From NCBI GenBank assembly GCA_026393895.1, contig JAPKZG010000040.1, positions 1-34,541 on the forward strand: DNA of 34,541 nt, in the 5' to 3' direction. Positions 1 to 8,290 of the stretch are shown here, in pieces. The notes under the pieces are model-generated. The model was given only the letters and a program-made list of their open reading frames with translations. It did no database searches and was not told where the DNA came from. Both the position numbers and the translations under genes were made by a program. The stretch is from Candidatus Aminicenantota bacterium (GTDB lineage Bacteria > Acidobacteriota > Aminicenantia > Aminicenantales > UBA4085). Each line of letters begins with the position of its first letter. The stretch's first letter is position 1.

Positions 1-1563
1 GCCGTTGTTGCGGCGATGGCCGACGACGGCCGCGGCCGTCGCCCGGTTCAGGCCGGAGACGTACTTCAGAAGTTCCTCCGAGGCGAGATTCACGTCCACG
101 CCGACCGCGTTGACACAACTTTCGATGACTTCGTCAAGCGACCGTTTGAGGGACGGCTGATCGACGTCGTGCTGGTATTGGCCGACGCCGATCGTTTTGG
201 GGTCGATTTTGACCAGTTCGGCCAGAGGGTCCTGGAGCCGCCGGGCGATGGAGATCGCCCGCCGGACGGCGACGTCCAGCCGAGGGAATTCCCCGGCGGC
301 CGCGTCCGAGGCGCCATAGACGCTCGCCCCGGACTCGCTCACGACCACGCACGCCGGCCGGCTGCGTTGCGGCAGTTCTTCCAGGGCGGCCCGGACGAAG
401 GTTTCCGTTTCACGCCCGGCCGTGCCGCTGCCGACGGCGACGAGGGCGATCTTGTGTTCGCAGATCATCTCCAGCAGCGCCCGTTTCGACCCGTCGACGT
501 CGTTTTTCGGCGCGTTCGGGAAGATCGTCTGGTATTCCAGGAATTTGCCCGTCGCTTCGACGACCGCGAGCTTGCAGCCGGTCCGGAACCCCGGGTCGAC
601 GCCTAAAACGGCCTTGCGCCCGGCCGGGGCCGCGAGCAGGAGGTCGCGAAGATTATCGCCGAAGACTTTGAAGGCCTCCGCCTCGGCCTTGTCCCGGACT
701 TCCCGGAGGACTTCCGTTTCAATGGCCGGGGCCAGAAGCCGGTCGAGCGCGTCCAGGGCGACGTCGACTAACCGGGAGGCGGCGGCGCTTTTCGGATGGC
801 GGACGAAACGGACGACGAGGTTGCGGAGGGCGGGCTTTTTGGGAAAAACCAGGTCGATTTTAATGACCTTCTCCCGTTCCCCGCGGATGATAGCCAGAGC
901 CCGGTGCGAGGGGAGGAGGTTGACGCTCTCCCGGAAAAGATAATACATCTCGTACTTGGATTTCCGGCCCTCGAATTCCTCTCGGGGGGACGTGACGACT
1001 ACGCCTTCGGCCCGGACCAATTCGCGATGGGTTTTGCGCGCTTCGGGATCGTCGGCCCATTCCTCGGCCAGGATGTCGCCGGCGCCCTGAAGCGCCGCCT
1101 CGGCCGTTTCGATTCCCTTTTCGGTGTCGACGTATGGGGCCGCTTCGGCATTCAGGTCGGCCGAGGGATCGTCGAGTTCGACCAACCGGCGGGCCAACGG
1201 TTCGAGGCCGGCTTCCCGGGCTTTGGAGCCCCGGGTCGTCTTTTTAGGTTTGAAGGGAAGGTCGAAGTCTTCGAGTTCGTTTTGATCCGTCGTTTCGTTG
1301 ATTTTCGCCTCGAGCTCGGGTATGAGATTGCCTTGCTCCCTGATGCCTGCCAGAATGACCGCCCGCCGTTCATCCAGTTCCTGAAAAAACTTCCGGCGAC
1401 GGATGATTTCCCGGATCCGGACCTCGGACATGTTGCTCGTCTGTTCTTTTCGATACCGGGCGATGAACGGAACCGTCGCCCCTTCGTCCAGAAGCGCGAG
1501 GGTCCGGACGACCTGGGCGTTCCCCATTTTAAATTCTGCGGCGAGGCGTTCGGCGATCTCCAC
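1..1563 (-). CDS. tex: Tex-family transcription accessory / RNA-binding protein, C-terminal part cut off by the window edge
   Basis: The reverse-strand frame is open from a GTG at 1563 to base 1 (521 codons, no stop), so the 3' end lies outside the window. A GGAAGGAG ribosome-binding site sits just upstream of the GTG. The N-terminus (VEIAERLAAEFKMG, then FIARYRKEQT) is the Tex N-terminal domain. Around residue 318 VLGVDPGFRTGCKLAVVE is the YqgF/RuvC-like fold, and VGQYQHDVDQ followed by VESCVNAVGVDVN is the highly conserved Tex core entering the helix-hairpin-helix part. The terminal S1 RNA-binding domain of this roughly 700-800 residue family would be encoded off-window. Tex proteins bind nucleic acid and influence transcription and stress tolerance; the precise role varies by species. 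It lies downstream of a DUF1848 gene on the same strand. Confidence 0.93.
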   Translation of the reverse strand, partial: MEIAERLAAEFKMGNAQVVRTLALLDEGATVPFIARYRKEQTSNMSEVRIREIIRRRKFFQELDERRAVILAGIREQGNLIPELEAKINETTDQNELEDFDLPFKPKKTTRGSKAREAGLEPLARRLVELDDPSADLNAEAAPYVDTEKGIETAEAALQGAGDILAEEWADDPEARKTHRELVRAEGVVVTSPREEFEGRKSKYEMYYLFRESVNLLPSHRALAIIRGEREKVIKIDLVFPKKPALRNLVVRFVRHPKSAAASRLVDVALDALDRLLAPAIETEVLREVRDKAEAEAFKVFGDNLRDLLLAAPAGRKAVLGVDPGFRTGCKLAVVEATGKFLEYQTIFPNAPKNDVDGSKRALLEMICEHKIALVAVGSGTAGRETETFVRAALEELPQRSRPACVVVSESGASVYGASDAAAGEFPRLDVAVRRAISIARRLQDPLAELVKIDPKTIGVGQYQHDVDQPSLKRSLDEVIESCVNAVGVDVNLASEELLKYVSGLNRATAAAVVGHRRNNG

Positions 1564-1602
1564 GAATGGCTCCTTCCCGGGGCGTCGATTCCCGAGGTGG
1601 GA

Positions 1603-1632
1603 AATATCCCATACCCGGGGTCCGCCTGTCAA
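1603..1632 (-). promoter_or_regulatory. Probable sigma70-type promoter of tex
   Basis: On the minus strand TTGACA (1632-1627) is followed after 18 bp by GATATT (1608-1603). The -35 hexamer overlaps the stop codon of the upstream DUF1848 gene. The -10 lies in an imperfect palindrome (GGGATATTTCCC), which could be an operator. Assigned by eye. Confidence 0.5.
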
Positions 1633-2474
1633 AGCGGAGGGGTTACGGGCCGGGTCCCTCCGCCTGCGTAACAATAAACGCAGCCGCGGCGGCATGTTCC
1701 GTAGACGCCGATGTCCCGGCTTTCCACACAACCGCAGGCTTTCCGTTGGCGGGGATCCTTGCGGACGCGAAGGCGGCGGCCGAGGAGGCGGGAGAGGAGC
1801 TCATCATCGATGCATTTTCCGGGCCGGACGCCCCAGGCCGCCAGGTCGATCTCTTCGGCGCAGCTCGAAATTTCCAGGCCGTGCGCGGCGGCGGTTTCGA
1901 CCAGGGCCGGGATCAATTCCTCGAGATCCTCCGGCGCCGGCGGCCGGACGACGATGTCCTTTTTTTCGAGAAGCCGAAGACGGGGAACGACCGACCGATA
2001 AAAATCGACGAGGCTGATCATGACCCGTTTCGTCGCCCCGGTCAGCGCGTCGGCAAGGGCTTCGAATTTTTCCCGGTGATAGGCCGGGCCCGTTCGTCCG
2101 GACAGGACGATCGGATCGTATCGCCAGACGACTCTGTCCGGGCCGATCGTTCCAGCCAGTTCCCGAAAGGCGGCGATCGCCTCTTTCCCCCGGGGGCCTT
2201 CCGGGTCGAAACAAGGCGGGCCGTCCAGCAGCGTGCACTGGAAATAAAAAAAATATCCGCGGTCGTCGAGCTCGCGAAAATGGGGGAGGAGCGGCCGCGG
2301 ATCGCGCGTCCAAAAGACGATCGCCTCGACATTCTCCGGCGACAGGAGCACCCTCGAGGTTTTATGAGGATCGCGCGGATGCGGAACGTCGATGAACCCG
2401 GCCCGGATTCCGGCCATGAATTCCCCGGCGAAATATGCCGGGATGTCGGTCCGGCGGCTCGCGCTGATGATCAT
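1629..2474 (-). CDS. DUF1848 family protein with C-terminal CxxxCxxC iron-sulfur motif
   Basis: 281 residues, ATG at 2474 with a GAGGGAAGG ribosome-binding site. The opening MIISASRRTDIPAYF, the central IVFWTRDPRPLLPH and the closing CGCVESRDIGVYGTCRRGCVYCYA-type end are typical of the DUF1848 family. The C-terminal cysteines (CRRGCVYC, i.e. Cx3Cx2C) have the spacing of a radical-SAM 4Fe-4S site but sit at the end of the protein rather than near the start, which is characteristic of this family. No reaction is known for the family. Only 18 nt separate it from the upstream thioesterase gene, so the two are probably co-transcribed; nothing else in the sequence links their functions. Confidence 0.88.
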   Translation of the reverse strand: MIISASRRTDIPAYFAGEFMAGIRAGFIDVPHPRDPHKTSRVLLSPENVEAIVFWTRDPRPLLPHFRELDDRGYFFYFQCTLLDGPPCFDPEGPRGKEAIAAFRELAGTIGPDRVVWRYDPIVLSGRTGPAYHREKFEALADALTGATKRVMISLVDFYRSVVPRLRLLEKKDIVVRPPAPEDLEELIPALVETAAAHGLEISSCAEEIDLAAWGVRPGKCIDDELLSRLLGRRLRVRKDPRQRKACGCVESRDIGVYGTCRRGCVYCYAGGGTRPVTPPL

Positions 2475-2492
2475 GACGCGCCCGGCCTTCCC

Positions 2493-3257
2493 TCAAACCG
2501 TCGGCGTCTTGCCCCACAACGTCCGCAGCAGCGTCAATTCCTTGTCGTCGGAAGCCCGCGAGAGGCGATGGAGAAACGTCGGGTGCGAGTCGCTTTCGGA
2601 AGACGCAACGCGCTCGATCCGGGAGACGATGGAATCGCCGTAGAAGGCCTCCGAGCGGAAATTGACTTCGATGGAAACCGGCCGGTATTCGAAAAGAATC
2701 TCTTGGGGGACCGTCTCCAGGGCCCGGTGGATGTAGGCCGTGGCTGTAAAATGGCGGTTGATGTCCAAATCGGAGAAGAAGACCGGAAATTCCTTCCGGG
2801 CGTCCTCGCGGGACGGGACGGGAAGGGAGGCGAAATCGTCCTCGACCGCCCGTCGGTCGTGCTGCGGAAATCCATCCAGGTGCTCGGCGGTCCGCGCCGG
2901 GCGCCGGGTTTCCAGATCGACGATCAGCCAGGACGAGGTCGCCCGGGCGGCGGCGCCGCGTTCGTTAGAGACTTCGAAATCGCGGATCGCGTAGAGCGGA
3001 AGTTTGGCCGAGGGCCAGGTTTCGATTTTGAGCGATTCCCCCCAGGCCGGGAAGCGGTCGAACTCGACGTGAAACCGGGAGAGGACCCAGGTCCGGCCTT
3101 TTTTAAACAAGTCCGTGACGCCTACTTTGAACATGCCGGCCTGCTCGGAGGCGGATTCGAGGAGATAATCGATGAAAATTACCGGCTGGATGCGACCGCT
3201 CTGGTCGATGTCCACCGCCCGGACCTGGAATTTTTTCGTGTGGATTGCGTCGCCCAT
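2493..3257 (-). CDS. Acyl-ACP thioesterase (FatA/FatB-like double hotdog)
   Basis: 254 residues from ATG at 3257, which lies six bases after a GGAGG ribosome-binding site. A TTG directly before it is possible but less well placed. The opening KKFQVRAVDIDQSGRIQPVIFIDYLLESASEQA is the acyl-ACP thioesterase hotdog start, with TWVLSRFHVEFDRFPAWGE completing the first hotdog. A second repeat carries FSDLDINRHFTATAYIHRAL, where Asp-x-Asn-x-His is the usual catalytic region of bacterial homologues. The enzyme hydrolyses acyl-ACP to release free fatty acid in the cytoplasm. It is the first gene of a minus-strand run with DUF1848 and tex. The family call is strong; chain-length preference cannot be read from sequence. 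Confidence 0.9.
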   Translation of the reverse strand: MGDAIHTKKFQVRAVDIDQSGRIQPVIFIDYLLESASEQAGMFKVGVTDLFKKGRTWVLSRFHVEFDRFPAWGESLKIETWPSAKLPLYAIRDFEVSNERGAAARATSSWLIVDLETRRPARTAEHLDGFPQHDRRAVEDDFASLPVPSREDARKEFPVFFSDLDINRHFTATAYIHRALETVPQEILFEYRPVSIEVNFRSEAFYGDSIVSRIERVASSESDSHPTFLHRLSRASDDKELTLLRTLWGKTPTV

Positions 3258-3281
3258 CAATGACCTCCGCCAAGGAACCCC

Positions 3282-3310
3282 AGTATAAGGGACCCGGCCG
3301 TCCGGCGCAA
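3282..3310 (-). promoter_or_regulatory. Probable promoter of the thioesterase-DUF1848 unit
   Basis: Minus-strand TTGCGC (3310-3305), 17 bp spacer, TATACT (3287-3282), about 25 nt before the thioesterase start. The -10 is good and the -35 matches only at TTG. It is divergent from the DUF1846 promoter. Confidence 0.5.
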
Positions 3311-3332
3311 TCCGTCCCCGGGCCGATTCTCA

Positions 3333-3361
3333 TTGACAGCGGCCGTGACAAAGTCTATAAA
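3333..3361 (+). promoter_or_regulatory. Strong sigma70-type promoter of the DUF1846 gene
   Basis: Perfect TTGACA (3333-3338), 17-bp spacer, TATAAA (3356-3361). Transcription would start about 45 nt before the ATG at 3413. This is the best consensus promoter in the window. Confidence 0.75.
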
Positions 3362-3412
3362 GGACAGCGACCGTCCCCCCCCCGCGCTCCGTCGCGAACA
3401 AGGAGTTTTTTG

Positions 3413-4930
3413 ATGCCTTCCCCGATCGGATTTGACAATGAAAAATATTTGGCCGAGCAGGAAGCGGCGATTCTTGAGCGAGTCCAGCGCTTCGAGAACA
3501 AGCTTTACCTGGAGTTCGGCGGCAAAATCCTATTCGACATGCACGCCTCGCGCGTCCTTCCCGGGTTCGATCCCAACGTCAAGATGCGCCTGCTCCGGAA
3601 ACTCCGGGACAGGGCCGACATCTTGCTCTGTATCTACGCGGGCGACATCGAGAGAAAAAAAGTCCGGGCCGATTTCGGGATCACCTACGACGTCGACGCC
3701 CTGAAGCTTATCGACGACCTTTCCGAACACGGCTTGGACGTCCGGGGCGTCGTCATCACCCGGTTCGACAACCAGCCCTCGGCCAAAATCTTCCGGAGCA
3801 AACTCGAACGCCGGGGCGTCCGGGTGTACACCCACGGATTCACCCGCGGCTATCCGACCGACGTCGACCTCATCGTCAGCGACGCCGGCTACGGGGCCAA
3901 TGAATACATCGAAACGAAAAAACCGCTCGTCGTCGTCACCGGGCCGGGGCCGAACAGCGGAAAACTCGCGACCTGTCTCTCCCAGCTCTATCATGATTAC
4001 CGCCGGGGCCGGAAATCCGGGTACGCCAAGTTCGAAACCTTCCCGATCTGGAACCTGCCCCTCAAGCACCCGGTCAACGTCGCCTACGAGGCGGCCACGG
4101 CCGACATCAAGGATTTCAACGAGGTCGACCCGTTCCATCTCGAGGCGTACGGGACGGTAACGGTCAATTACAACCGTGACGTCGAGGTTTTTCCCGTGGT
4201 CAGACGGATCCTGGAAAAGATCACCGGCGGGGAGGCGCTCTACCGGTCGCCGACGGATATGGGCGTCAACCGGGCCGGGTTCGGCATCGTTGACGACGCC
4301 GTCTGCCGGGAGGCGGCGCTCCAGGAGCTCATCCGCCGGTATTTCCGGTACTCCTGCGAATACGCCCTCGGTTTTGTCGAGAAGGACACCGTCGAGCGGG
4401 CCGAGTTGATCATGCGGGAGATGAACGCCAAACCCGAGGACCGCAAGGTTGTCGGACCGGCCCGGGCCGCGGCCGAATCGGCCGGAGCGAGGGGCAAAGG
4501 CCATAAGGGCGTTTACGTCGGGGCGGCCATCGAGCTGCCGGACGGGACGATCGTCACGGGCGTGAATTCGCCCCTCCTTCACGCCGCCTCAAGCCTCCTT
4601 CTCAACGCGGCGAAAACGGTCGCTGGGATTCCTGACGCGATCCCCCTTCTTTCGCCCTCGACCCTGGAAGCCATCGGCCGGTTGAAGGAGGACATCCTGG
4701 GGATGAAATCGGCCAGCTTGAACGTGGACGAGGTTTTGATCTGCCTGAGCCTCGGGGCCGCGGCTAATCCGACGGCCCAGCTTGCCCTGGAAAAACTCAA
4801 GGATCTCCGCGGCTCGGAGGTCCACATGACCCATATGCCGACGCCGGGCGACGAGGCCGGGCTCCGCCGGTTGGGGCTCCACCTGACCGCGGATCCGAAT
4901 TTTTCGAGCAAGAATTTATTTGTCGTGTAA
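3413..4930 (+). CDS. DUF1846 domain-containing protein
   Basis: 505 residues from ATG at 3413, preceded by AAGGAG with suitable spacing. The frame is open further upstream, but that part has no plausible start signal and crosses the promoter. The sequence follows the DUF1846 family over its full length: IGFDNEKYLAEQEAAILERV, YLEFGGKILFDMHASRVLPG, YAGDIERKKVRADFGITYD, VITRFDNQPSAKIF, RGYPTDVDLIVSDAGYG, VVVTGPGPNSGKLATCLSQL (a glycine-rich nucleotide-loop-like segment), WNLPLKHPVNVAYEAAT and VTVNYNRDVEVFPVVRRIL. The size matches the usual 490-505 residues. The family is widespread in anaerobes and Firmicutes and structurally characterised, but I know of no established function. It stands behind its own strong promoter, so it is probably well expressed. 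Confidence 0.93.
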   Translation: MPSPIGFDNEKYLAEQEAAILERVQRFENKLYLEFGGKILFDMHASRVLPGFDPNVKMRLLRKLRDRADILLCIYAGDIERKKVRADFGITYDVDALKLIDDLSEHGLDVRGVVITRFDNQPSAKIFRSKLERRGVRVYTHGFTRGYPTDVDLIVSDAGYGANEYIETKKPLVVVTGPGPNSGKLATCLSQLYHDYRRGRKSGYAKFETFPIWNLPLKHPVNVAYEAATADIKDFNEVDPFHLEAYGTVTVNYNRDVEVFPVVRRILEKITGGEALYRSPTDMGVNRAGFGIVDDAVCREAALQELIRRYFRYSCEYALGFVEKDTVERAELIMREMNAKPEDRKVVGPARAAAESAGARGKGHKGVYVGAAIELPDGTIVTGVNSPLLHAASSLLLNAAKTVAGIPDAIPLLSPSTLEAIGRLKEDILGMKSASLNVDEVLICLSLGAAANPTAQLALEKLKDLRGSEVHMTHMPTPGDEAGLRRLGLHLTADPNFSSKNLFVV

Positions 4931-4969
4931 AAGAGGGGTTCCGGGTACAATAACCGCCGGAGAATCGAC

Positions 4970-5596
4970 ATGGCTTCTGTCCTTCTTTATCTGGGCGCCG
5001 CGACGTTCGTTCCGCGCCGGGCGTTTCTTCGCCTTGGCGGGGAACGGAGGAAGTTCGCCAAGAGCTTCCGGGTCATGCTGCTCGTCGGCATTCTGTACAC
5101 GCTGTCGGTGATCGGCCTGGCCGCGTCGGGCGCGATGCTCCCGGCGCCGGCGTTCCTGCCGCTGGACCCCCACAATTATTATTTTTATGAAATCTTTTTC
5201 ACCCTTCCCGCGTTCATCGCGGCCTGGCTGATCGCCTCCGGTACCGGGACCCTCGTCTCGCTCATTATGGGAGGCCGGGGGTCGTTTAAAACGGCCGCGG
5301 CGACCTGGGCCTTCGCCTTCGCCGCTCCGGCGTTCATGATGTGGCTTCCGCACGCGGTTTTTTCCGGGTTCCTTGCGCTCGGGATGTCTCAGCGGGAATT
5401 CATGTCCTATACGGCCGAGCCCGGACCCTGGCAGTCCGGATTTTGGGTCTATCAAGGTCTGGCCGTCCTCCTCCTGATTGTCGGGTCGGCCAAGGCCGCC
5501 GCCGTCGGGCGGTCGCTCCGGCCGGTTGCAGCCCTTTTGACCGGGCTGTTTGCCGCCGGCGTCTTTGCCGGAATCATCGGCCTCGTGATCCGCTGA
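4970..5596 (+). CDS. Integral membrane protein of unknown function
   Basis: 208 residues, ATG at 4970, the first start after an in-frame stop at about 4950, with GGAG about 10 nt upstream. The sequence is strongly hydrophobic, with about five membrane spans (roughly residues 36-55, 73-92, 105-125, 157-175 and 184-206). A conserved-looking aromatic segment, DPHNYYFYEIFFTLPAF, sits before the second span. The general pattern recalls Yip1-type membrane proteins, but I cannot assign it to a family. It lies 39 nt after the DUF1846 gene and 10 nt before an MFS transporter, so it is probably transcribed with both. No signal peptide and no catalytic motif are visible. Confidence 0.7.
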   Translation: MASVLLYLGAATFVPRRAFLRLGGERRKFAKSFRVMLLVGILYTLSVIGLAASGAMLPAPAFLPLDPHNYYFYEIFFTLPAFIAAWLIASGTGTLVSLIMGGRGSFKTAAATWAFAFAAPAFMMWLPHAVFSGFLALGMSQREFMSYTAEPGPWQSGFWVYQGLAVLLLIVGSAKAAAVGRSLRPVAALLTGLFAAGVFAGIIGLVIR

Positions 5597-5606
5597 ACCG
5601 GATGGA

Positions 5607-7013
5607 ATGAACCACGAAACTTCTCCGGGGGAACGCCGGGTCGTCCTGGCCCTCGCCTCCATTTCGGCCTTCCTGACGCCATTCATGGCCGCTTCCCTGA
5701 ACGTCGCCGTTCCGACCATCGGCCGGGAATTCGCCATGTCGGCCGTTTCTCTCGGGTGGATTGCGACCGCGTACCTTCTGGCGGCGGCCGTTTGCCTCGT
5801 GCCGTTCGGGAAAATCGCTGACCTGACCGGACGAAAAAAAATATTCGGGTGGGGGAGCCTCCTTCACGCCGTCTCGTCTGCGCTGGTTATTTTCGTCGGT
5901 TCGACGGCCTGGTTTCTGGCTGCGCGCGTCCTCCAGGGGATCGGCGGCGCCATGTTGAGCGCCACGAGCGTGGCCATGCTGACTTCGGTCTATCCGCCGG
6001 GGGAGCGGGGCCGCGTCCTGGGCATCAACGTTTCCTTCACCTATATGGGCCTTTCGCTCGGGCCCGTTTTGGGCGGCGCGTTAACCCACCACTGGGGATG
6101 GCGGAGCATCTTCGTCGTCAACGCCGTCCTGGGATTCGTTCTCGTCCTGATCGTCGCCTGGAAATTGAAGGGCGAGGAATGGACGGGCGGACAAAAGGAA
6201 AAAATCGACGGGACCGGCGCGGCTTTGATGGCCGCCGGCTTGATTTGCCTCATGATGGGCTTCGGGCGCCTCCCGTCCATCGGAGGATTCCTTCTCGTCG
6301 CGGCCGCCGTCGCTTTTCTTGTCCTGTTTGTTTTTCGGGAAAAACGGACATCCGCCCCGATTCTCGACCTGAGGCTTTTTCGGGGAAACCGGGTGTTCGT
6401 TTTTTCGAACCTGGCGGCCTTGATCAATTACAGCGCGACGACGGCCGTGGGTTTTCTTCTGAGCCTGTATCTTCAATACATCAAGGGGATGTCACCGCAA
6501 ACGGCCGGCCTCGTCCTCCTCGCCCAACCCGCGATGATGGTCCTGTTTTCTCCGCTGGCCGGACGGCTTTCGGACCGGGTCGAGCCCCGGATCCTGGCCT
6601 CCTCGGGGATGGGAATTCTTGTCGTCGGTTTGCTCCTGCTCGCGGGCCTGGGAGAGGGAACCTCACCGGCCTTCATCGTCGGCGTGCTGCTAATTTTGGG
6701 ATTTGGTTTCGCCCTATTTTCCTCGCCCAACACGAACGCGGTGATGGGAGCCGTGGACATGCGCTCCTATGGCGTGGCCTCGGCGCTGCTCGGGACGATG
6801 CGGATCACCGGCCAGATGATCAGCATGGGCCTGGCCACGCTCATCTTCGCCCTGCGGATCGGCCGGGTTCAAATCTCCCCGGACGTCCATCCCGGCTTTC
6901 TCGCCGCCTCCCGGATCGTGTTCGTTCTCTGCGCGGCCTTGAGCCTGGCCGGCGTGTTCGCCTCCCTGGCCCGGGGCACGATTCACGGATCGAAGAAAAC
7001 ATCCGGCGCCTGA
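5607..7013 (+). CDS. MFS drug-efflux transporter, DHA2 (EmrB/QacA) type
   Basis: 468 residues with 12-14 predicted membrane helices. SLGWIATAYLLAAAVCLVPFGKIADLTGRKKIFG is the MFS loop 2-3 signature (G-x-x-x-D-x-x-G-R-K/R). RVLQGIGGAMLSATSVAMLT and GLSLGPVLGGALTHHWGWRSIF are the motifs typical of the DHA2 group (motif C, GxxxGPxxGG, in an antiporter-specific helix 5). A proton-coupled exporter of hydrophobic compounds in the inner membrane is the usual role; the substrate cannot be predicted. The start at 5607 is weakly supported by a purine-rich GGATGGA just before it. It is separated by only 10 nt from the membrane-protein gene upstream. No local regulator gene is present. Confidence 0.9.
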   Translation: MNHETSPGERRVVLALASISAFLTPFMAASLNVAVPTIGREFAMSAVSLGWIATAYLLAAAVCLVPFGKIADLTGRKKIFGWGSLLHAVSSALVIFVGSTAWFLAARVLQGIGGAMLSATSVAMLTSVYPPGERGRVLGINVSFTYMGLSLGPVLGGALTHHWGWRSIFVVNAVLGFVLVLIVAWKLKGEEWTGGQKEKIDGTGAALMAAGLICLMMGFGRLPSIGGFLLVAAAVAFLVLFVFREKRTSAPILDLRLFRGNRVFVFSNLAALINYSATTAVGFLLSLYLQYIKGMSPQTAGLVLLAQPAMMVLFSPLAGRLSDRVEPRILASSGMGILVVGLLLLAGLGEGTSPAFIVGVLLILGFGFALFSSPNTNAVMGAVDMRSYGVASALLGTMRITGQMISMGLATLIFALRIGRVQISPDVHPGFLAASRIVFVLCAALSLAGVFASLARGTIHGSKKTSGA

Positions 7014-7017
7014 CCCG

Positions 7018-7054
7018 TTGACTTTATGGAAATAATCCTATAGAATTAGTAGGA
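7018..7054 (+). promoter_or_regulatory. Promoter of the flavodiiron gene with an operator-like inverted repeat
   Basis: TTGACT (7018-7023), 17-bp spacer, TAGAAT (7041-7046). The -10 is enclosed by an inverted repeat TCCTA (7036-7040) / TAGGA (7050-7054), spaced 9 bp, in a locally AT-rich stretch. A repressor bound there would block the -10, which would suit an oxygen- or NO-responsive gene, but the regulator is unknown. Confidence 0.6.
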
Positions 7055-7086
7055 AATAAACGGCGTCGTGCCGGAAAGGATGGCTC

Positions 7087-8265
7087 ATGAAACCGCGTCA
7101 AATCGTCGATTCAATATGGTCCGTCGGGGCCGTGGACTGGGACCGCCGGTTGTTCGACTCCCTGATCCCGCTGCCCGACGGAACGAGCTACAATTCGTAT
7201 CTTGTCAAGGGGAGCGAAAAAGCCGCCCTCCTCGACGCCGTCGATCCTTCCAAAGCCGATATTCTCCTGGAAAACCTGAAGGACATCCCCTCGCTGGATT
7301 ACCTCATCGCCCATCATGGGGAGCAGGACCATAGCGGCTCGATCCCGTTGATCCTCGAAAAATACCCGAAGGTGACGCTCATCTGTTCGCCGAAGGCGAA
7401 GGGGATCCTGATAGACCACCTCGGCCTCTCCGCCGACCGAATTGTCACCGTGGCCGACGGCGAGATGCTCTCGCTGGGCGACAGGACCCTGGAATTCATC
7501 CACACGCCCTGGGTCCACTGGCCCGAAACGATGTGCACCTATGCCCGGGAGGACCGGATTCTATTCTCCTGCGACTTCTTCGGCTCGCATTATGCCCAAT
7601 CCGATTTGTTCATCAGGGACGAGGCCGAAATTTACCTCGCGGCCCGGCGGTATTTCGCCGAGATCATGATGCCGTTCCGGACGGCCATTCAGAAAAACCT
7701 GGAGCGGATCAAGGGATTGAAAATCGACTACATCGCCCCGAGCCACGGTCCGATTTACGACCGACCCGCTTTCATCCTCGACGCGTACCGGGAATGGATC
7801 TCGGATAAGCCGAAAAACAGCGTCGTGATTGCGTACGTGTCCATGCATGGAAGCACGGAGAAAATGGTCAACCATCTGGTCGCGGCCCTGGCCGAACGCG
7901 GCGTGGCCGCCCACCTATTCAACCTGGCCGGCGTCGACCTCGGGAAATTGGCCAGCGCCCTGGTTGATGCGTCCACGATCGTTCTGGGTTCGCCGGCCGT
8001 TCATTTCGGTCTCCATCCGAACGTCGCCTCCGCGGCGTTCCTGGCCAACGCCCTCCGGCCGAAGGCCAAATTCGCGGCCTTGATCGGCTCGTACGGATGG
8101 GGACAGAAAATGACCGAGCAGGCTCTCGGGTTGCTGCCGAATCTCAAGGTCGAAGTGCTTCCGCCGCTTCTCGTCAAGGGAATGCCGAAAGAAGCCGATT
8201 TCCGGGCCGTCGAAAAACTGGCGGAGACAATCGCCCAAAAACATAAGGAATCGGGCCTGCTCTGA
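7087..8265 (+). CDS. fprA: FprA-type flavodiiron protein (oxygen / nitric oxide reductase)
   Basis: 392 residues, ATG at 7087 after a GGAAAGGAT ribosome-binding site. The N-terminal metallo-beta-lactamase-like domain carries every expected diiron ligand: H77-x-E79-x-D81-H82, H144, D163 and H220, with spacings (61 residues to H144, 18 to D163) matching characterised flavodiiron proteins. The C-terminal flavodoxin domain starts near residue 255 (VVIAYVSMHGSTEKMVNHL, the FMN phosphate loop) and continues with LGSPAVHFGLHPNV and GSYGWGQKM. There is no fused rubredoxin or flavin-reductase domain, so electrons must come from a separate donor. Such cytoplasmic enzymes reduce O2 to water and/or NO to N2O and protect anaerobes. 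It appears monocistronic, with its own promoter and a possible terminator. Confidence 0.95.
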   Translation: MKPRQIVDSIWSVGAVDWDRRLFDSLIPLPDGTSYNSYLVKGSEKAALLDAVDPSKADILLENLKDIPSLDYLIAHHGEQDHSGSIPLILEKYPKVTLICSPKAKGILIDHLGLSADRIVTVADGEMLSLGDRTLEFIHTPWVHWPETMCTYAREDRILFSCDFFGSHYAQSDLFIRDEAEIYLAARRYFAEIMMPFRTAIQKNLERIKGLKIDYIAPSHGPIYDRPAFILDAYREWISDKPKNSVVIAYVSMHGSTEKMVNHLVAALAERGVAAHLFNLAGVDLGKLASALVDASTIVLGSPAVHFGLHPNVASAAFLANALRPKAKFAALIGSYGWGQKMTEQALGLLPNLKVEVLPPLLVKGMPKEADFRAVEKLAETIAQKHKESGLL

Positions 8266-8281
8266 AGCCCGCGTGTTTTTT
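8252..8281 (+). terminator. Possible intrinsic terminator after the flavodiiron gene
   Basis: CGGGC (8252-8256) can pair with GCCCG (8267-8271), and a run of six T lies at 8276-8281. The stem is only 5 bp and overlaps the end of the coding sequence, so the call is tentative. Confidence 0.35.
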
Positions 8282-8290
8282 GATCCGGAA

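Noticed and set aside
1566-3263. Long plus-strand open frame of 565 codons
   Set aside because: It is antisense to the DUF1848 and thioesterase genes, which carry recognisable family motifs. GC-rich codon bias keeps the opposite frame open.
3530-4582. Minus-strand open frame of 350 codons
   Set aside because: It is a shadow of the DUF1846 gene.
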